The translations under genes were made by a program, and so were the position numbers. From NCBI GenBank assembly GCA_945890895.1, contig CAMDDG010000007.1, forward strand, positions 1-64,000: a stretch of DNA of 64,000 bases, in the 5' to 3' direction. Below are positions 52,529 to 60,170 of this stretch, in pieces. Numbering within the stretch: the first letter of the stretch is position 1; the number at the start of each line of letters is the position of its first letter. The notes below the pieces were generated by a model, which searched no databases, was not told where the DNA came from, and saw only the letters and a list, made by a program, of their open reading frames with translations. The DNA is from Chitinophaga pinensis. Lineage in GTDB: Bacteria; Bacteroidota; Bacteroidia; NS11-12g; UBA955.

Positions 52529-52566
52529 AAAAAAAGGCTGTCAGAAATTTCTGACAGCCTTTTTTT
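52529..52566. terminator. Intrinsic terminator after the Omp28-like gene
   Basis: Perfect palindrome: ggctgtcagaaa / tttctgacagcc, flanked by 7 A on the left and 7 T on the right. It can serve both the plus-strand gene and the minus-strand enoyl-CoA hydratase gene only from the plus side by position. A smaller ggtgc-ttt-gcacc hairpin precedes it. Confidence 0.9.
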
Positions 52567-52671
52567 ATCCATTAATTTTTTGCACTTGTTTGATTTTGAT
52601 TAATTCATTCGAATACGTGTTCCCAATTAATCAATTAGTATTTTCGAATGTAATGCAATGGTCAATTCAAT

Positions 52672-53451
52672 TTATTTGTTTTTGAATTCGGGTTTGCGCT
52701 TTTCAACAAATGCATTCATTCCTTCTTTCTGATCTTCAGTTGCAAACAACATGTAAAAATTCTTCCGCTCAAAGAACAATCCTTCCTGCAGTCCTGTATC
52801 AAACGCTTTCAAAACACTTTCTTTAGCTAATTGGATGGCAATTGGAGATTTTTCAGCTGTTTTTAAAGCCAATTTTATGGCTTCATCCAAATATAGTTCC
52901 ACCGGAACCACTTTATTAATCAAACCCGCTTCTCTTGCTTCTTCGGCACTTATAAAATTACCCGTTAATACCATTTCCATGGCACGTGCTTTTCCTACAG
53001 CTCTAGTTAGGCGCTGTGTTCCACCGGCTCCAGGCATCACCCCGATGTTGATCTCCGGCTGACCAAACTGTGCCGTTTCGCTTGCAACAATCATATCACA
53101 CAACATAGCTAATTCGCATCCACCACCCAGTGCAAAACCACTTACTGCTGCAATGATGGGCTTTTTGGTTTTACGAATGGAATCCCACGTGGAGAATTGA
53201 TCAATTTTCAACATATCCACAGCGGTTCTTCCCGCCATTTGCTTAATATCCGCTCCCGCCGCGAACGCTCTTTCATTACCGTGTATTACAATGGCTCGAA
53301 TGGAATCGTCGTTATCAAAAATTTCCAAACAATGACGAATCTCACCCATCAATTGTAAATTCAACGCATTCAATTCTTTCGGTCTATTCAATTGAATACT
53401 AGCTACATACGGCCCCACTTGGGCATTTGCAATTATAAATTCGTAATTCAT
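52672..53451 (-). CDS. Enoyl-CoA hydratase (crotonase)
   Basis: A 259-residue crotonase-fold enzyme. Blocks are VASIQLNRPKELNALN near residue 16, ERAFAAGADIKQM near 60 (oxyanion hole), VSGFALGGGCELAMLCD near 103 (second oxyanion Gly and catalytic Glu near 114), and FGQPEINIGVMPGAGGTQRL near 127 (second Glu near 132). Both catalytic glutamates of fatty-acid beta-oxidation hydratases are present, so it likely hydrates trans-2-enoyl-CoA. C-terminal VEKRKPEFKNK is standard. It stands alone. Confidence 0.92.
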   Translation of the reverse strand: MNYEFIIANAQVGPYVASIQLNRPKELNALNLQLMGEIRHCLEIFDNDDSIRAIVIHGNERAFAAGADIKQMAGRTAVDMLKIDQFSTWDSIRKTKKPIIAAVSGFALGGGCELAMLCDMIVASETAQFGQPEINIGVMPGAGGTQRLTRAVGKARAMEMVLTGNFISAEEAREAGLINKVVPVELYLDEAIKLALKTAEKSPIAIQLAKESVLKAFDTGLQEGLFFERKNFYMLFATEDQKEGMNAFVEKRKPEFKNK

Positions 53452-53613
53452 ACAATATATTTTCGATTTTTTAAAAGTTGAACATCATTCTTCTATTAGC
53501 TCCAAATACTCCTTTACCTCTTACTCTAAATTTCATTTTACCAATTCCTATAAACACCTATTTCTCTATCAATCCATTTAAGCCCATTTTTTTATACCCA
53601 TTCCATTATAATC

Positions 53614-53710
53614 TTACTTCTCTATCATCCATTTACTCGAATTTCGATTATACCTACACCACAATACTTTTACTTCTCTATCATCCATTTACTCGAATTT
53701 CGATTATACC
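53614..53710. repeat. Two identical 41-nt direct repeats duplicating the 3' end of the PAP2 gene
   Basis: ttacttctctatcatccatt...attatacc occurs at 53614-53654 and 53670-53710 with no mismatch, 56 nt apart. The right copy is the last 13 codons and stop of the PAP2 gene. Further left (about 53510-53600) are eroded versions (tttctctatcaatccattta, tctaaatttcattttacc), so the unit probably amplified in tandem several times. Confidence 0.85.
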
Positions 53711-54299
53711 AATTCCATAGAATTCTACCTAACAGCAAACCAAGTATTGCACCGCCCACAACATCTCCAACAAAATGCCGTCCCAAATAAACCCTAGAGT
53801 ATGCTACAAAACAAGCAACTACAAACATAATCCAATAGCCCAACTTTTGTTTTTTATTCCATTTTTTAATTCCATTTATTGGATTTTTGGGGGAAGTTTT
53901 ACGGGCGAATACAAACAACATCAACAACGGATAAACAGCAAACGCATTGGCCGAATGTGAACTAACAAAACCATATTTACCACCCGGCAAACCATCCGGA
54001 AGCCGAACTTGATCCGATAATTCTTGATTAAAACAAGGTCTTAATCTATGGGTGTTGTCTTTTAAAACTCGGGTACTGATACTATCTGCCAACCCAAACG
54101 CGAGCAGTAATAAAGATATCGGAATCCAACTTTTGGATTTCCACTTCTTTATCAGCATATAAATTCCCCAAATATACAACGGCACAAAAAGCCAAGTAGA
54201 ACTCAACCAAATCATGGGTTCATCCAGCCAACTGAATGCATATTTCTGATTAACCCAAATGAAAAGGTTTTGATCCCACTGATTTAATTTTTCTAGCAT
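53670..54299 (-). CDS. PAP2-family membrane phosphatase
   Basis: A 209-residue membrane protein with the three acid-phosphatase motifs: KDNTHRLRPCF near residue 75, YGFVSSHSANAFAVYPL near 108, and SRVYLGRHFVGDVVGG near 168. The middle motif is S-S-H instead of P-S-G-H, which is common in Bacteroidota PAP2 proteins. About five membrane helices. Likely substrates are undecaprenyl diphosphate or lipid phosphates. The C-terminal tail YNRNSSKWMIEK and the stop codon are encoded by a 41-nt sequence that is duplicated immediately downstream. Confidence 0.87.
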   Translation of the reverse strand: MLEKLNQWDQNLFIWVNQKYAFSWLDEPMIWLSSTWLFVPLYIWGIYMLIKKWKSKSWIPISLLLLAFGLADSISTRVLKDNTHRLRPCFNQELSDQVRLPDGLPGGKYGFVSSHSANAFAVYPLLMLFVFARKTSPKNPINGIKKWNKKQKLGYWIMFVVACFVAYSRVYLGRHFVGDVVGGAILGLLLGRILWNWYNRNSSKWMIEK

Positions 54300-54417
54300 T
54301 TAGTAATCTTTAAACGTTTCATACATTCTCAATCTGCTTGTGCTTGACTGTAGCTTACACCCATTGGATATTACTTGCTAAAATCTCTAAATTGATTTAT
54401 CTGACATGCACACTTTG

Positions 54418-55167
54418 CTATTTCTTCGAAATTAATATAATTCGAGGAGACTTTAGGGCATCGTAATTACCCAATTGATAATCACCAAACACATGCAACA
54501 CTTCAAAACCTGCAGCTCGGTGCATTTCAATCAACTCATCTAAAGAATAAACCTGTACCCGCTCTTGAAATTCATAAAGGTTTGATGAATCTACTACGTG
54601 AATTTCTTTAACTATAGTTTTTGACTCTAAGCGTTTTATCCAATTAAAATGAATTTCTCTATTTTCAAATAATTCAATTACTTCTCCTTTCTGAGGAAGC
54701 AATTCTAAAATGGGCTCTGCATTTAAGTAATCTTGTACAAAAAAACCACCCGTTCGAAGTGCGTTGTAAGCATTCGTTAATGCTAAAACATCTTCACTTT
54801 CATTCCCAAAGTAGCCAAAACTTGTAAACAAATTAAAACCGGCATCAAATCGATCATCCCCAAAAGCCAAACGCATGTCGTGAACTTGAAATTGAAGTTC
54901 TTCATTAGCAAATTGCTGAGCGTGAGTTATACTCGCTGTAGACAAATCCAAACCCAAAACGGATAATCCATGCGAATGAAGCTCAATAGAATGTCTACCT
55001 TTGCCACAAGCAAGATCAAACACGGTAGAGCCTGATTTTAAATTCAAGTACTTTACCAAAGTAGCTATAAATTGTTCCGCTTCTTTATGATTTCTGTGTT
55101 TATACAATACATGATAATATTCTGTATCAAACCAAGATTCAAACCACTTTTGCTCTTTATTTTCCAT
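54418..55167 (-). CDS. Class I SAM-dependent methyltransferase
   Basis: A 249-residue Rossmann methyltransferase. Motif I is VFDLACGKGRHSIEL near residue 44, motif II LSVLGLDLSTASI near 65, motif III VHDMRLAFGDDRFDAGFNLFTSFGYF near 91. No cofactor or substrate specificity beyond SAM is visible; the N-terminus WFESWFDTEYYHVLYKHRN is typical of small-molecule methyltransferases of this group. A TATCTTTG promoter box lies 7 nt before the ATG, divergent from the ECF sigma gene. Confidence 0.87.
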   Translation of the reverse strand: MENKEQKWFESWFDTEYYHVLYKHRNHKEAEQFIATLVKYLNLKSGSTVFDLACGKGRHSIELHSHGLSVLGLDLSTASITHAQQFANEELQFQVHDMRLAFGDDRFDAGFNLFTSFGYFGNESEDVLALTNAYNALRTGGFFVQDYLNAEPILELLPQKGEVIELFENREIHFNWIKRLESKTIVKEIHVVDSSNLYEFQERVQVYSLDELIEMHRAAGFEVLHVFGDYQLGNYDALKSPRIILISKK

Positions 55168-55174
55168 TTTTTTT

Positions 55175-55182
55175 CAAAGATA
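55175..55182 (-). promoter_or_regulatory. Promoter -7 box TATCTTTG for the methyltransferase
   Basis: TATCTTTG on the minus strand, 7 nt upstream of the ATG at 55167. Confidence 0.5.
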
Positions 55183-55222
55183 TTGTAACTTATCGAAGGT
55201 CGAATCGTTTTAACAAAACAGA

Positions 55223-55711
55223 ATGAGCGAAAAAGAGTTTAACCAAATTGTGGAACTACACAGTGATGCTCTGTATCGCTTTGCTCTGAAAAACATAAAA
55301 GTGGTAGAAGAAGCTCAAGAAATAGTTCAAACGGCTTTCGAAAAACTTTGGTTAAACAGAAATAATGTAAATCTGGAAAAAAGTAAATCGTACCTATTCC
55401 GTGTAGCTTATAACTATTTGATCGATATGATTCGAAAACAGCGTAAAGAAGCCGATTGGACAGAAGAACTCGAGCAAGTACCTAACACAGAGGTGGTTGA
55501 ATTCAAGGATTTGAAGCGAGTTATTGATCAAGCCTTGAATTCACTATCTGAAGCGCACAGAAATGCAATCATGCTCAGAGATTATGAAGGGTATTCGTAT
55601 GCTGAAATTGGTGAAATTATGAATATTACCGAAGCACAAGTTAAAGTAAACATATTCAGAGGCAGAAAACAAATGCAACAACTTTTAGGTAAAATGGAAT
55701 ATTATATTTAA
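55223..55711 (+). CDS. ECF-type RNA polymerase sigma factor
   Basis: A 162-residue sigma factor with region 2 (FNQIVELHSDALYRFALKNIKVVEEAQEIVQTAFEKLWLNRNNV...SYLFRVAYNYLIDMIRK) and region 4 (LNSLSEAHRNAIMLRDYEGYSYAEIGEIMNITEAQVKVNIFRGRKQM), no regions 1 or 3. It is followed 5 nt later by a membrane protein with anti-sigma features, then by an outer-membrane barrel gene, a typical Bacteroidota trio in which the sigma is freed by an envelope signal. No binding-site sequence could be identified. Confidence 0.92.
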   Translation: MSEKEFNQIVELHSDALYRFALKNIKVVEEAQEIVQTAFEKLWLNRNNVNLEKSKSYLFRVAYNYLIDMIRKQRKEADWTEELEQVPNTEVVEFKDLKRVIDQALNSLSEAHRNAIMLRDYEGYSYAEIGEIMNITEAQVKVNIFRGRKQMQQLLGKMEYYI

Positions 55712-55716
55712 TCCGT

Positions 55717-56838
55717 ATGAACAATCACTTGAATCAAATATCTGAAGAACGCGAATGGCAGATTTTCGAATTGCTTGAAGGCAATTTGAATGACCAGGAA
55801 GCACATTCTTTGCTGAACGAAATTAAACTAAATCCAGCAGAATGGAAATTCTATCAGGAAATGAAACTTACTTACTTAAATTCAGAATGGACGTTCGAAA
55901 AGCACAATTCGTTAGAAACAACATCTGAAATCCCAACATTTATAAAATCTACAAAAAACCAAAATAACGAATTTGCCTATCCGAACAAACAAAGTCTTCG
56001 TAATATTTCACAAAAACATTCAAATTCAAGTCTGAGTATAGGATTTATAAACAAACGAAACTTACAGCAATGGAGCATCGCTGCTTCGATTATATTGATT
56101 TTGGGAATTGCATTTGTTTTCAAATCCAAATCTTCATTTATCAATAATAATCCAGCCTTAAATACGGCTTCAGTAAATACAAATCAGCAGAAATCCTCAG
56201 TTGCCAATTCAAATAAAGAACATATTGACTCGGTGGTAAACCATGCTCATACTGACATCAGCAACAATTCCTTTCCAAATAACTCCACTGCTAATTCTTC
56301 CATTGCTAATCATGCATCTAACTCAGTACCTTTTAAAAACCGGAATATATATAAAATCCCTGTAACCAATATCGCGAATCCCAACAATCATTTAAAATCC
56401 AATTCACCCAATAGAACCGCAATTGCATCCCCCGAAAAAAACAAGAATAGCACTTCTCTAATACGCCCAATTCAAATAGCAACCGGGAGTCACAATTCAA
56501 CTAAAAATGAAATAATTAATCCGAATTCAAAGTTGAAAAACGACTGGAACAATCCAATAAATCCGAGTTCTGATATCAATTTGGAAAACAATACAAACAA
56601 GGATGATCGCGAGGTTAAAATTGTTTATGCCAGTTTAGAAACAGACGAAGCGTACAAAAAGGAAATCAAATCGATAAAAAAACAATGGCTTAAAGAAGCT
56701 GCTCAAGAATTGCGCTACGGTAGACTTCCTGAAATTCGTTTATCTACGCGCAAACAAAAGGACACCTGGGTACCTGAAGTAGGAATCAATATTGCATCCA
56801 AATCCGTAATCATGCACACCACACTTGTGCAGCGTTAA
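55717..56838 (+). CDS. Probable anti-sigma factor (single-pass membrane protein)
   Basis: A 373-residue protein. The cytoplasmic N-terminus (EEREWQIFELLEGNLNDQEAHSLLNEIKLNPAEWKFYQEM) resembles anti-sigma zinc-finger-less domains. A membrane helix (WSIAASIILILGIAFVF) begins near residue 112. The long periplasmic tail is Asn/Ser-rich (SNKEHIDSVVNHAHTDISNNSFPNNSTANSS) with low complexity, ending in a helical charged part. Its position 5 nt after an ECF sigma gene makes an anti-sigma role likely. A TCCCCCGA copy (56428-56435) encodes S-P-E in the low-complexity stretch. Confidence 0.75.
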   Translation: MNNHLNQISEEREWQIFELLEGNLNDQEAHSLLNEIKLNPAEWKFYQEMKLTYLNSEWTFEKHNSLETTSEIPTFIKSTKNQNNEFAYPNKQSLRNISQKHSNSSLSIGFINKRNLQQWSIAASIILILGIAFVFKSKSSFINNNPALNTASVNTNQQKSSVANSNKEHIDSVVNHAHTDISNNSFPNNSTANSSIANHASNSVPFKNRNIYKIPVTNIANPNNHLKSNSPNRTAIASPEKNKNSTSLIRPIQIATGSHNSTKNEIINPNSKLKNDWNNPINPSSDINLENNTNKDDREVKIVYASLETDEAYKKEIKSIKKQWLKEAAQELRYGRLPEIRLSTRKQKDTWVPEVGINIASKSVIMHTTLVQR

Positions 56839-56947
56839 TAAAACCAACTCCAACTTAGTTAATATAAAAACAACAGAATTTTTTAAAGGTCTGAATACAA
56901 CACCCTACACCCATAAATTTAAATTAATTATAAATCAATACGTTATC

Positions 56948-58189
56948 ATGAAAAAACATATTTCATCCACCCTCATTCTTATTGCAGGATTATTTCAATT
57001 CGCACAACCATTAATGGCTCAAAAAAAACGAGAACTCATTATCATTGCGGATAGTTCCGTAAAAATCGATCGAGAATATTGGAAAGATTTCTCATCAAAA
57101 ATTGAAAAACTAAACGACTCTCTCAATGCAGATTTAATTGGCTCTTCCGATGAATCTGAATTTGGTATGACTCGAAAAGTATTTGTTGACTCACAATCGT
57201 TGTTGGTAAATGTTAAAATATTCCAAAATAAAACCACTTTACGCATTCGCAAATCGGAAAAACCAGCCAATGAAACATTAATGATTCGAAAAATCGAATT
57301 CAAAACAGATAAACCTATTTTTGAAGACGACTCAAAAGTGGATATTTACTTAGAGGATACTACCATTAAAGCACCCAGGAATCCCGTTATTTCTGAAAAT
57401 GCAGATGTAGACTTTCAAGATGAGATGGAAGAATTAAAGGTTGAAATGGAAAATCTCAGCAAAGAAATGGAAAAGGTTGCTGAAGAAAAACAACACAATT
57501 CCGATGAATACGATGAAATATTCGATTATCCGAATTCCAAAAAACGCAAAAAAGTACGCTTTATCACCACGGATACGCGTTTTAGTGTTGGATTTTTGCA
57601 AATGCAACCCACTGAACCAAGTACCACACAAATTCATTACAATACCATACCTGAGTTAAACAACGGTAAAAGTCTGAATTGGGGATTTCAACACAATTGG
57701 GGAATCAATTTAATTCGCGGAAAACTTCGGTTGTGGAATGGAATTTCATATGATATTCAAAACTACCGTTTTGCTAATAATCAGGTTCGTTTAACTCCCA
57801 ACAATAGCGAATTCAAGTACTTTTTAGAAGATCCAGCTAGCAGTGGAACTGTGGCCTCCACCAAATCAAAATTAATCAGCCATTACATCGGAATGCCAAT
57901 TGCTTTGGGATTCCAAAACAAATCGCGCAATCCCAGTTTTCAACTACGTGTTGGAGTGCAAGGCGGATACCTAGTGCACAGTTATTCCAAAGTTGAATTT
58001 GAGAACGACAATAAAATCAAACATTACGATGATTTCAACTTGAACCATTTTTCACTTCAACCCTTTGCCCTCATCCAATATGAAAATATTGCTATCTATG
58101 CAAGATATTCTATGATGGATGTTTTCAAAAAGAATGAAGGATTATCCAATGCGCGAACCATGAGTTTCGGAATCAGCATCGGTGGTTAA
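56948..58189 (+). CDS. Outer-membrane beta-barrel protein with periplasmic coiled coil
   Basis: The ORF track starts at 56825; the ATG at 56948 gives a proper signal peptide (MKKHISSTLILIAGLFQFAQPLMAQ) and 413 residues. Residues 150-195 hold a charged coiled coil (DEMEELKVEMENLSKEMEKVAEEKQ). From about 205 the sequence has alternating barrel strands (GFLQMQPTEPSTTQIHY, RGKLRLWNGISYDIQNYRF, FQLRVGVQGGYLVHSYSKVEF) that end ARTMSFGISIGG. It resembles the PorT-like/OMP_b-brl_2 class. It follows the ECF sigma and anti-sigma genes and is probably part of their signalling unit. Confidence 0.78.
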   Translation: MKKHISSTLILIAGLFQFAQPLMAQKKRELIIIADSSVKIDREYWKDFSSKIEKLNDSLNADLIGSSDESEFGMTRKVFVDSQSLLVNVKIFQNKTTLRIRKSEKPANETLMIRKIEFKTDKPIFEDDSKVDIYLEDTTIKAPRNPVISENADVDFQDEMEELKVEMENLSKEMEKVAEEKQHNSDEYDEIFDYPNSKKRKKVRFITTDTRFSVGFLQMQPTEPSTTQIHYNTIPELNNGKSLNWGFQHNWGINLIRGKLRLWNGISYDIQNYRFANNQVRLTPNNSEFKYFLEDPASSGTVASTKSKLISHYIGMPIALGFQNKSRNPSFQLRVGVQGGYLVHSYSKVEFENDNKIKHYDDFNLNHFSLQPFALIQYENIAIYARYSMMDVFKKNEGLSNARTMSFGISIGG

Positions 58190-58227
58190 AAATTGCTTTG
58201 TCCCATAAATTTCTTGTGCAAATTGGA

Positions 58228-58235
58228 TAACTTTG
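58228..58235 (+). promoter_or_regulatory. Promoter -7 box TAACTTTG for menB
   Basis: TAACTTTG, with a 6-nt gap to the ATG at 58242. Confidence 0.55.
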
Positions 58236-58241
58236 TATCCA

Positions 58242-59063
58242 ATGAGCACAAGAAATTGGGAAACCATAAAGGAGTATTCTGATATACTCTTTCAATTCTA
58301 CAACGGAATTGCTAAAATCACTATAAATCGCCCTGAAGTATATAACGCATTCCGCCCTCAAACAGTCATGGACATGTTAGATGCGATGGATGTTTGTCGC
58401 GAAAGTCAAAACATAAGCACCATCATTCTAACGGGTATTGGCGACAAAGCTTTCTGTTCTGGAGGCGATCAAAACGTAAAAGGAATTGGTGGTTATGTGG
58501 ATGACTCGGGAGTTCCTCGATTGAATGTCTTAGATTTACACAAAAAAATTCGATCCATTCCTAAACCCGTAATCGCTATGGTTAATGGATATGCAATCGG
58601 CGGTGGACACGTTCTACATGTTGTTTGCGATTTAACCATTGCTGCTGATCACGCAAAATTCGGTCAAACGGGCCCTAAAGTGGGTAGTTTTGACGGGGGA
58701 TTTGGCAGCAGCTATTTGGCACGTCACGTAGGTCAAAAGAAAGCACGTGAAATTTGGTATTTGTGCCGTCAATACACCGCAGACGAATGCGAACGCATGG
58801 GCTTAGTTAACAAAGTTGTTCCATTGGAGCAATTAGAAGACGAAACGGTTTCTTGGTGTGAAACCATCATGGAACGTAGTCCAATGGCCATCCGTATGTT
58901 AAAACGCGCCTTCAATGCTGAATTGGATGGACAACATGGGTTAATGGAATTAGCTGGTGATGCAACGTTGCTTTATTATTTGACTGAAGAAGCTCAAGAA
59001 GGCAAAAAAGCATTTTTGGAAAAACGCAAACCCGATTTCCAAAAATTCCCCAAATTCCCATAG
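58242..59063 (+). CDS. menB: 1,4-dihydroxy-2-naphthoyl-CoA synthase
   Basis: A 273-residue crotonase-fold enzyme of menaquinone synthesis, from the ATG at 58242 ([39 protein letters not shown]). Blocks are [20 protein letters not shown] near residue 68, [65 protein letters not shown] from about 104 and [25 protein letters not shown] near 205. The SGGDQ and [18 protein letters not shown] blocks are diagnostic of MenB against other crotonases. It cyclises O-succinylbenzoyl-CoA. It stands alone; no other men gene is visible. The ORF track adds three residues (TTG start at 58233). Confidence 0.96.
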   Translation: MSTRNWETIKEYSDILFQFYNGIAKITINRPEVYNAFRPQTVMDMLDAMDVCRESQNISTIILTGIGDKAFCSGGDQNVKGIGGYVDDSGVPRLNVLDLHKKIRSIPKPVIAMVNGYAIGGGHVLHVVCDLTIAADHAKFGQTGPKVGSFDGGFGSSYLARHVGQKKAREIWYLCRQYTADECERMGLVNKVVPLEQLEDETVSWCETIMERSPMAIRMLKRAFNAELDGQHGLMELAGDATLLYYLTEEAQEGKKAFLEKRKPDFQKFPKFP

Positions 59064-59149
59064 TGTTTGTGCTACGGGAATTATTAGTATGTGTGAATCT
59101 AAATCACAGAATGGCTCAAATTGGCTTAGATTCCAGCTTGGGTAAAATC

Positions 59150-60052
59150 CTAAAAGAAATACCCTAAATTGAATCCCGCATTAAATAATCTTCCAATGGC
59201 TACTGGTCGTAACATCATGTAGTCAACTACTTCTTTATCAGAGTCCACATACTCGTCGTAAATCGTCATGTTGGTTGAATTGTGAAAAATTACGGTTCCA
59301 ATTCCCATATAAACATTTAGCGAAATATCATCCGTAATCATTTGTCTACTTCCAAATATCACTGAAGGAATAAACGCTAAAACACTACGCGGAGATTTAT
59401 CTACGGAATAATCAATGAATCCATTAGGCCATTCATAATATTGGTATCGCAATCGATCGTCTTTAGTGCTTAATTGTGAACCGCTCAATTCCAATCCCCA
59501 ATACGTACCAAAAGGAGCTAAAGCTCCTTTAGTGGTATTATATCGTTTGAATTGAACATATAACTCATTGTTGGTAAAAGACAAATAATCCATACTTTTT
59601 CCACTGGGCAAAACTGCTTCTCTAGGTCTTAGATATTCATCGATGGATTCAATGTAAAATTCAGGGTCGTAGCCATCTGCATAACGTTTTTGAGTACTCG
59701 TTCTAAAACCAAACAAAACTCCAAAATTTTTGGTGCGAGCCATTTCATACGACAAACCATAAGAAGCAACTACCGTAGAATTAAAACTCATCAACCTACC
59801 CCATTCCGTGAGAACATTTACTTCAACCAATTGAGTTTTGCCTAAAAAGCCAGGATTGGATTGGCTATTTACTTTTCCAAAAGAAAAAGTCGTTAAAAAT
59901 AAAGAACAAATTACTCTATTAATTTTATACTGTTTTAATTTACTATTTAATAAAATTGAAAAACAAAATTGCGATTGATTCCCATGCGAAAAGTTTATTC
60001 CGCGCATCTTGAACCGCATGTTTTTATAATTTCTGTAATATTTCATATTCAT
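59150..60052 (-). CDS. Outer-membrane beta-barrel-like hypothetical protein
   Basis: A 300-residue protein. The likely secretion signal is INRVICSLFLTTFSFGKVNSQS near residues 45-65, so the true start may lie downstream of the first ATG (Met12 or Met16 are available, none right before the signal). The mature part has barrel-like strands (FGVLFGFRTSTQKRYADGYDPEFYI, LAFIPSVIFGSRQMITDDISLNVYMGIGTVIFH) and ends RLFNAGFNLGYFF with a terminal Phe. No family was named. It follows the M48 gene on the same strand after 118 nt and may be co-transcribed. Confidence 0.68.
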   Translation of the reverse strand: MNMKYYRNYKNMRFKMRGINFSHGNQSQFCFSILLNSKLKQYKINRVICSLFLTTFSFGKVNSQSNPGFLGKTQLVEVNVLTEWGRLMSFNSTVVASYGLSYEMARTKNFGVLFGFRTSTQKRYADGYDPEFYIESIDEYLRPREAVLPSGKSMDYLSFTNNELYVQFKRYNTTKGALAPFGTYWGLELSGSQLSTKDDRLRYQYYEWPNGFIDYSVDKSPRSVLAFIPSVIFGSRQMITDDISLNVYMGIGTVIFHNSTNMTIYDEYVDSDKEVVDYMMLRPVAIGRLFNAGFNLGYFF

Positions 60053-60170
60053 TATACTTATTTCGTTTATTTTGGATAATTGAGTTTTCTACGTTGTTGT
60101 ATAGTTGTTGATTATTATAAATACACTAAAAAACAGTTAATTAACATTGCTTAATTCCTATATTATTGAA

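Noticed and set aside
603-56435. TCGGGGGA as a polar Chi- or KOPS-type word
   Set aside because: Copies are split 8 to 7 between strands within one replichore-sized piece, so no orientation bias is visible; a non-polar role is preferred, though the window is too short to be final.
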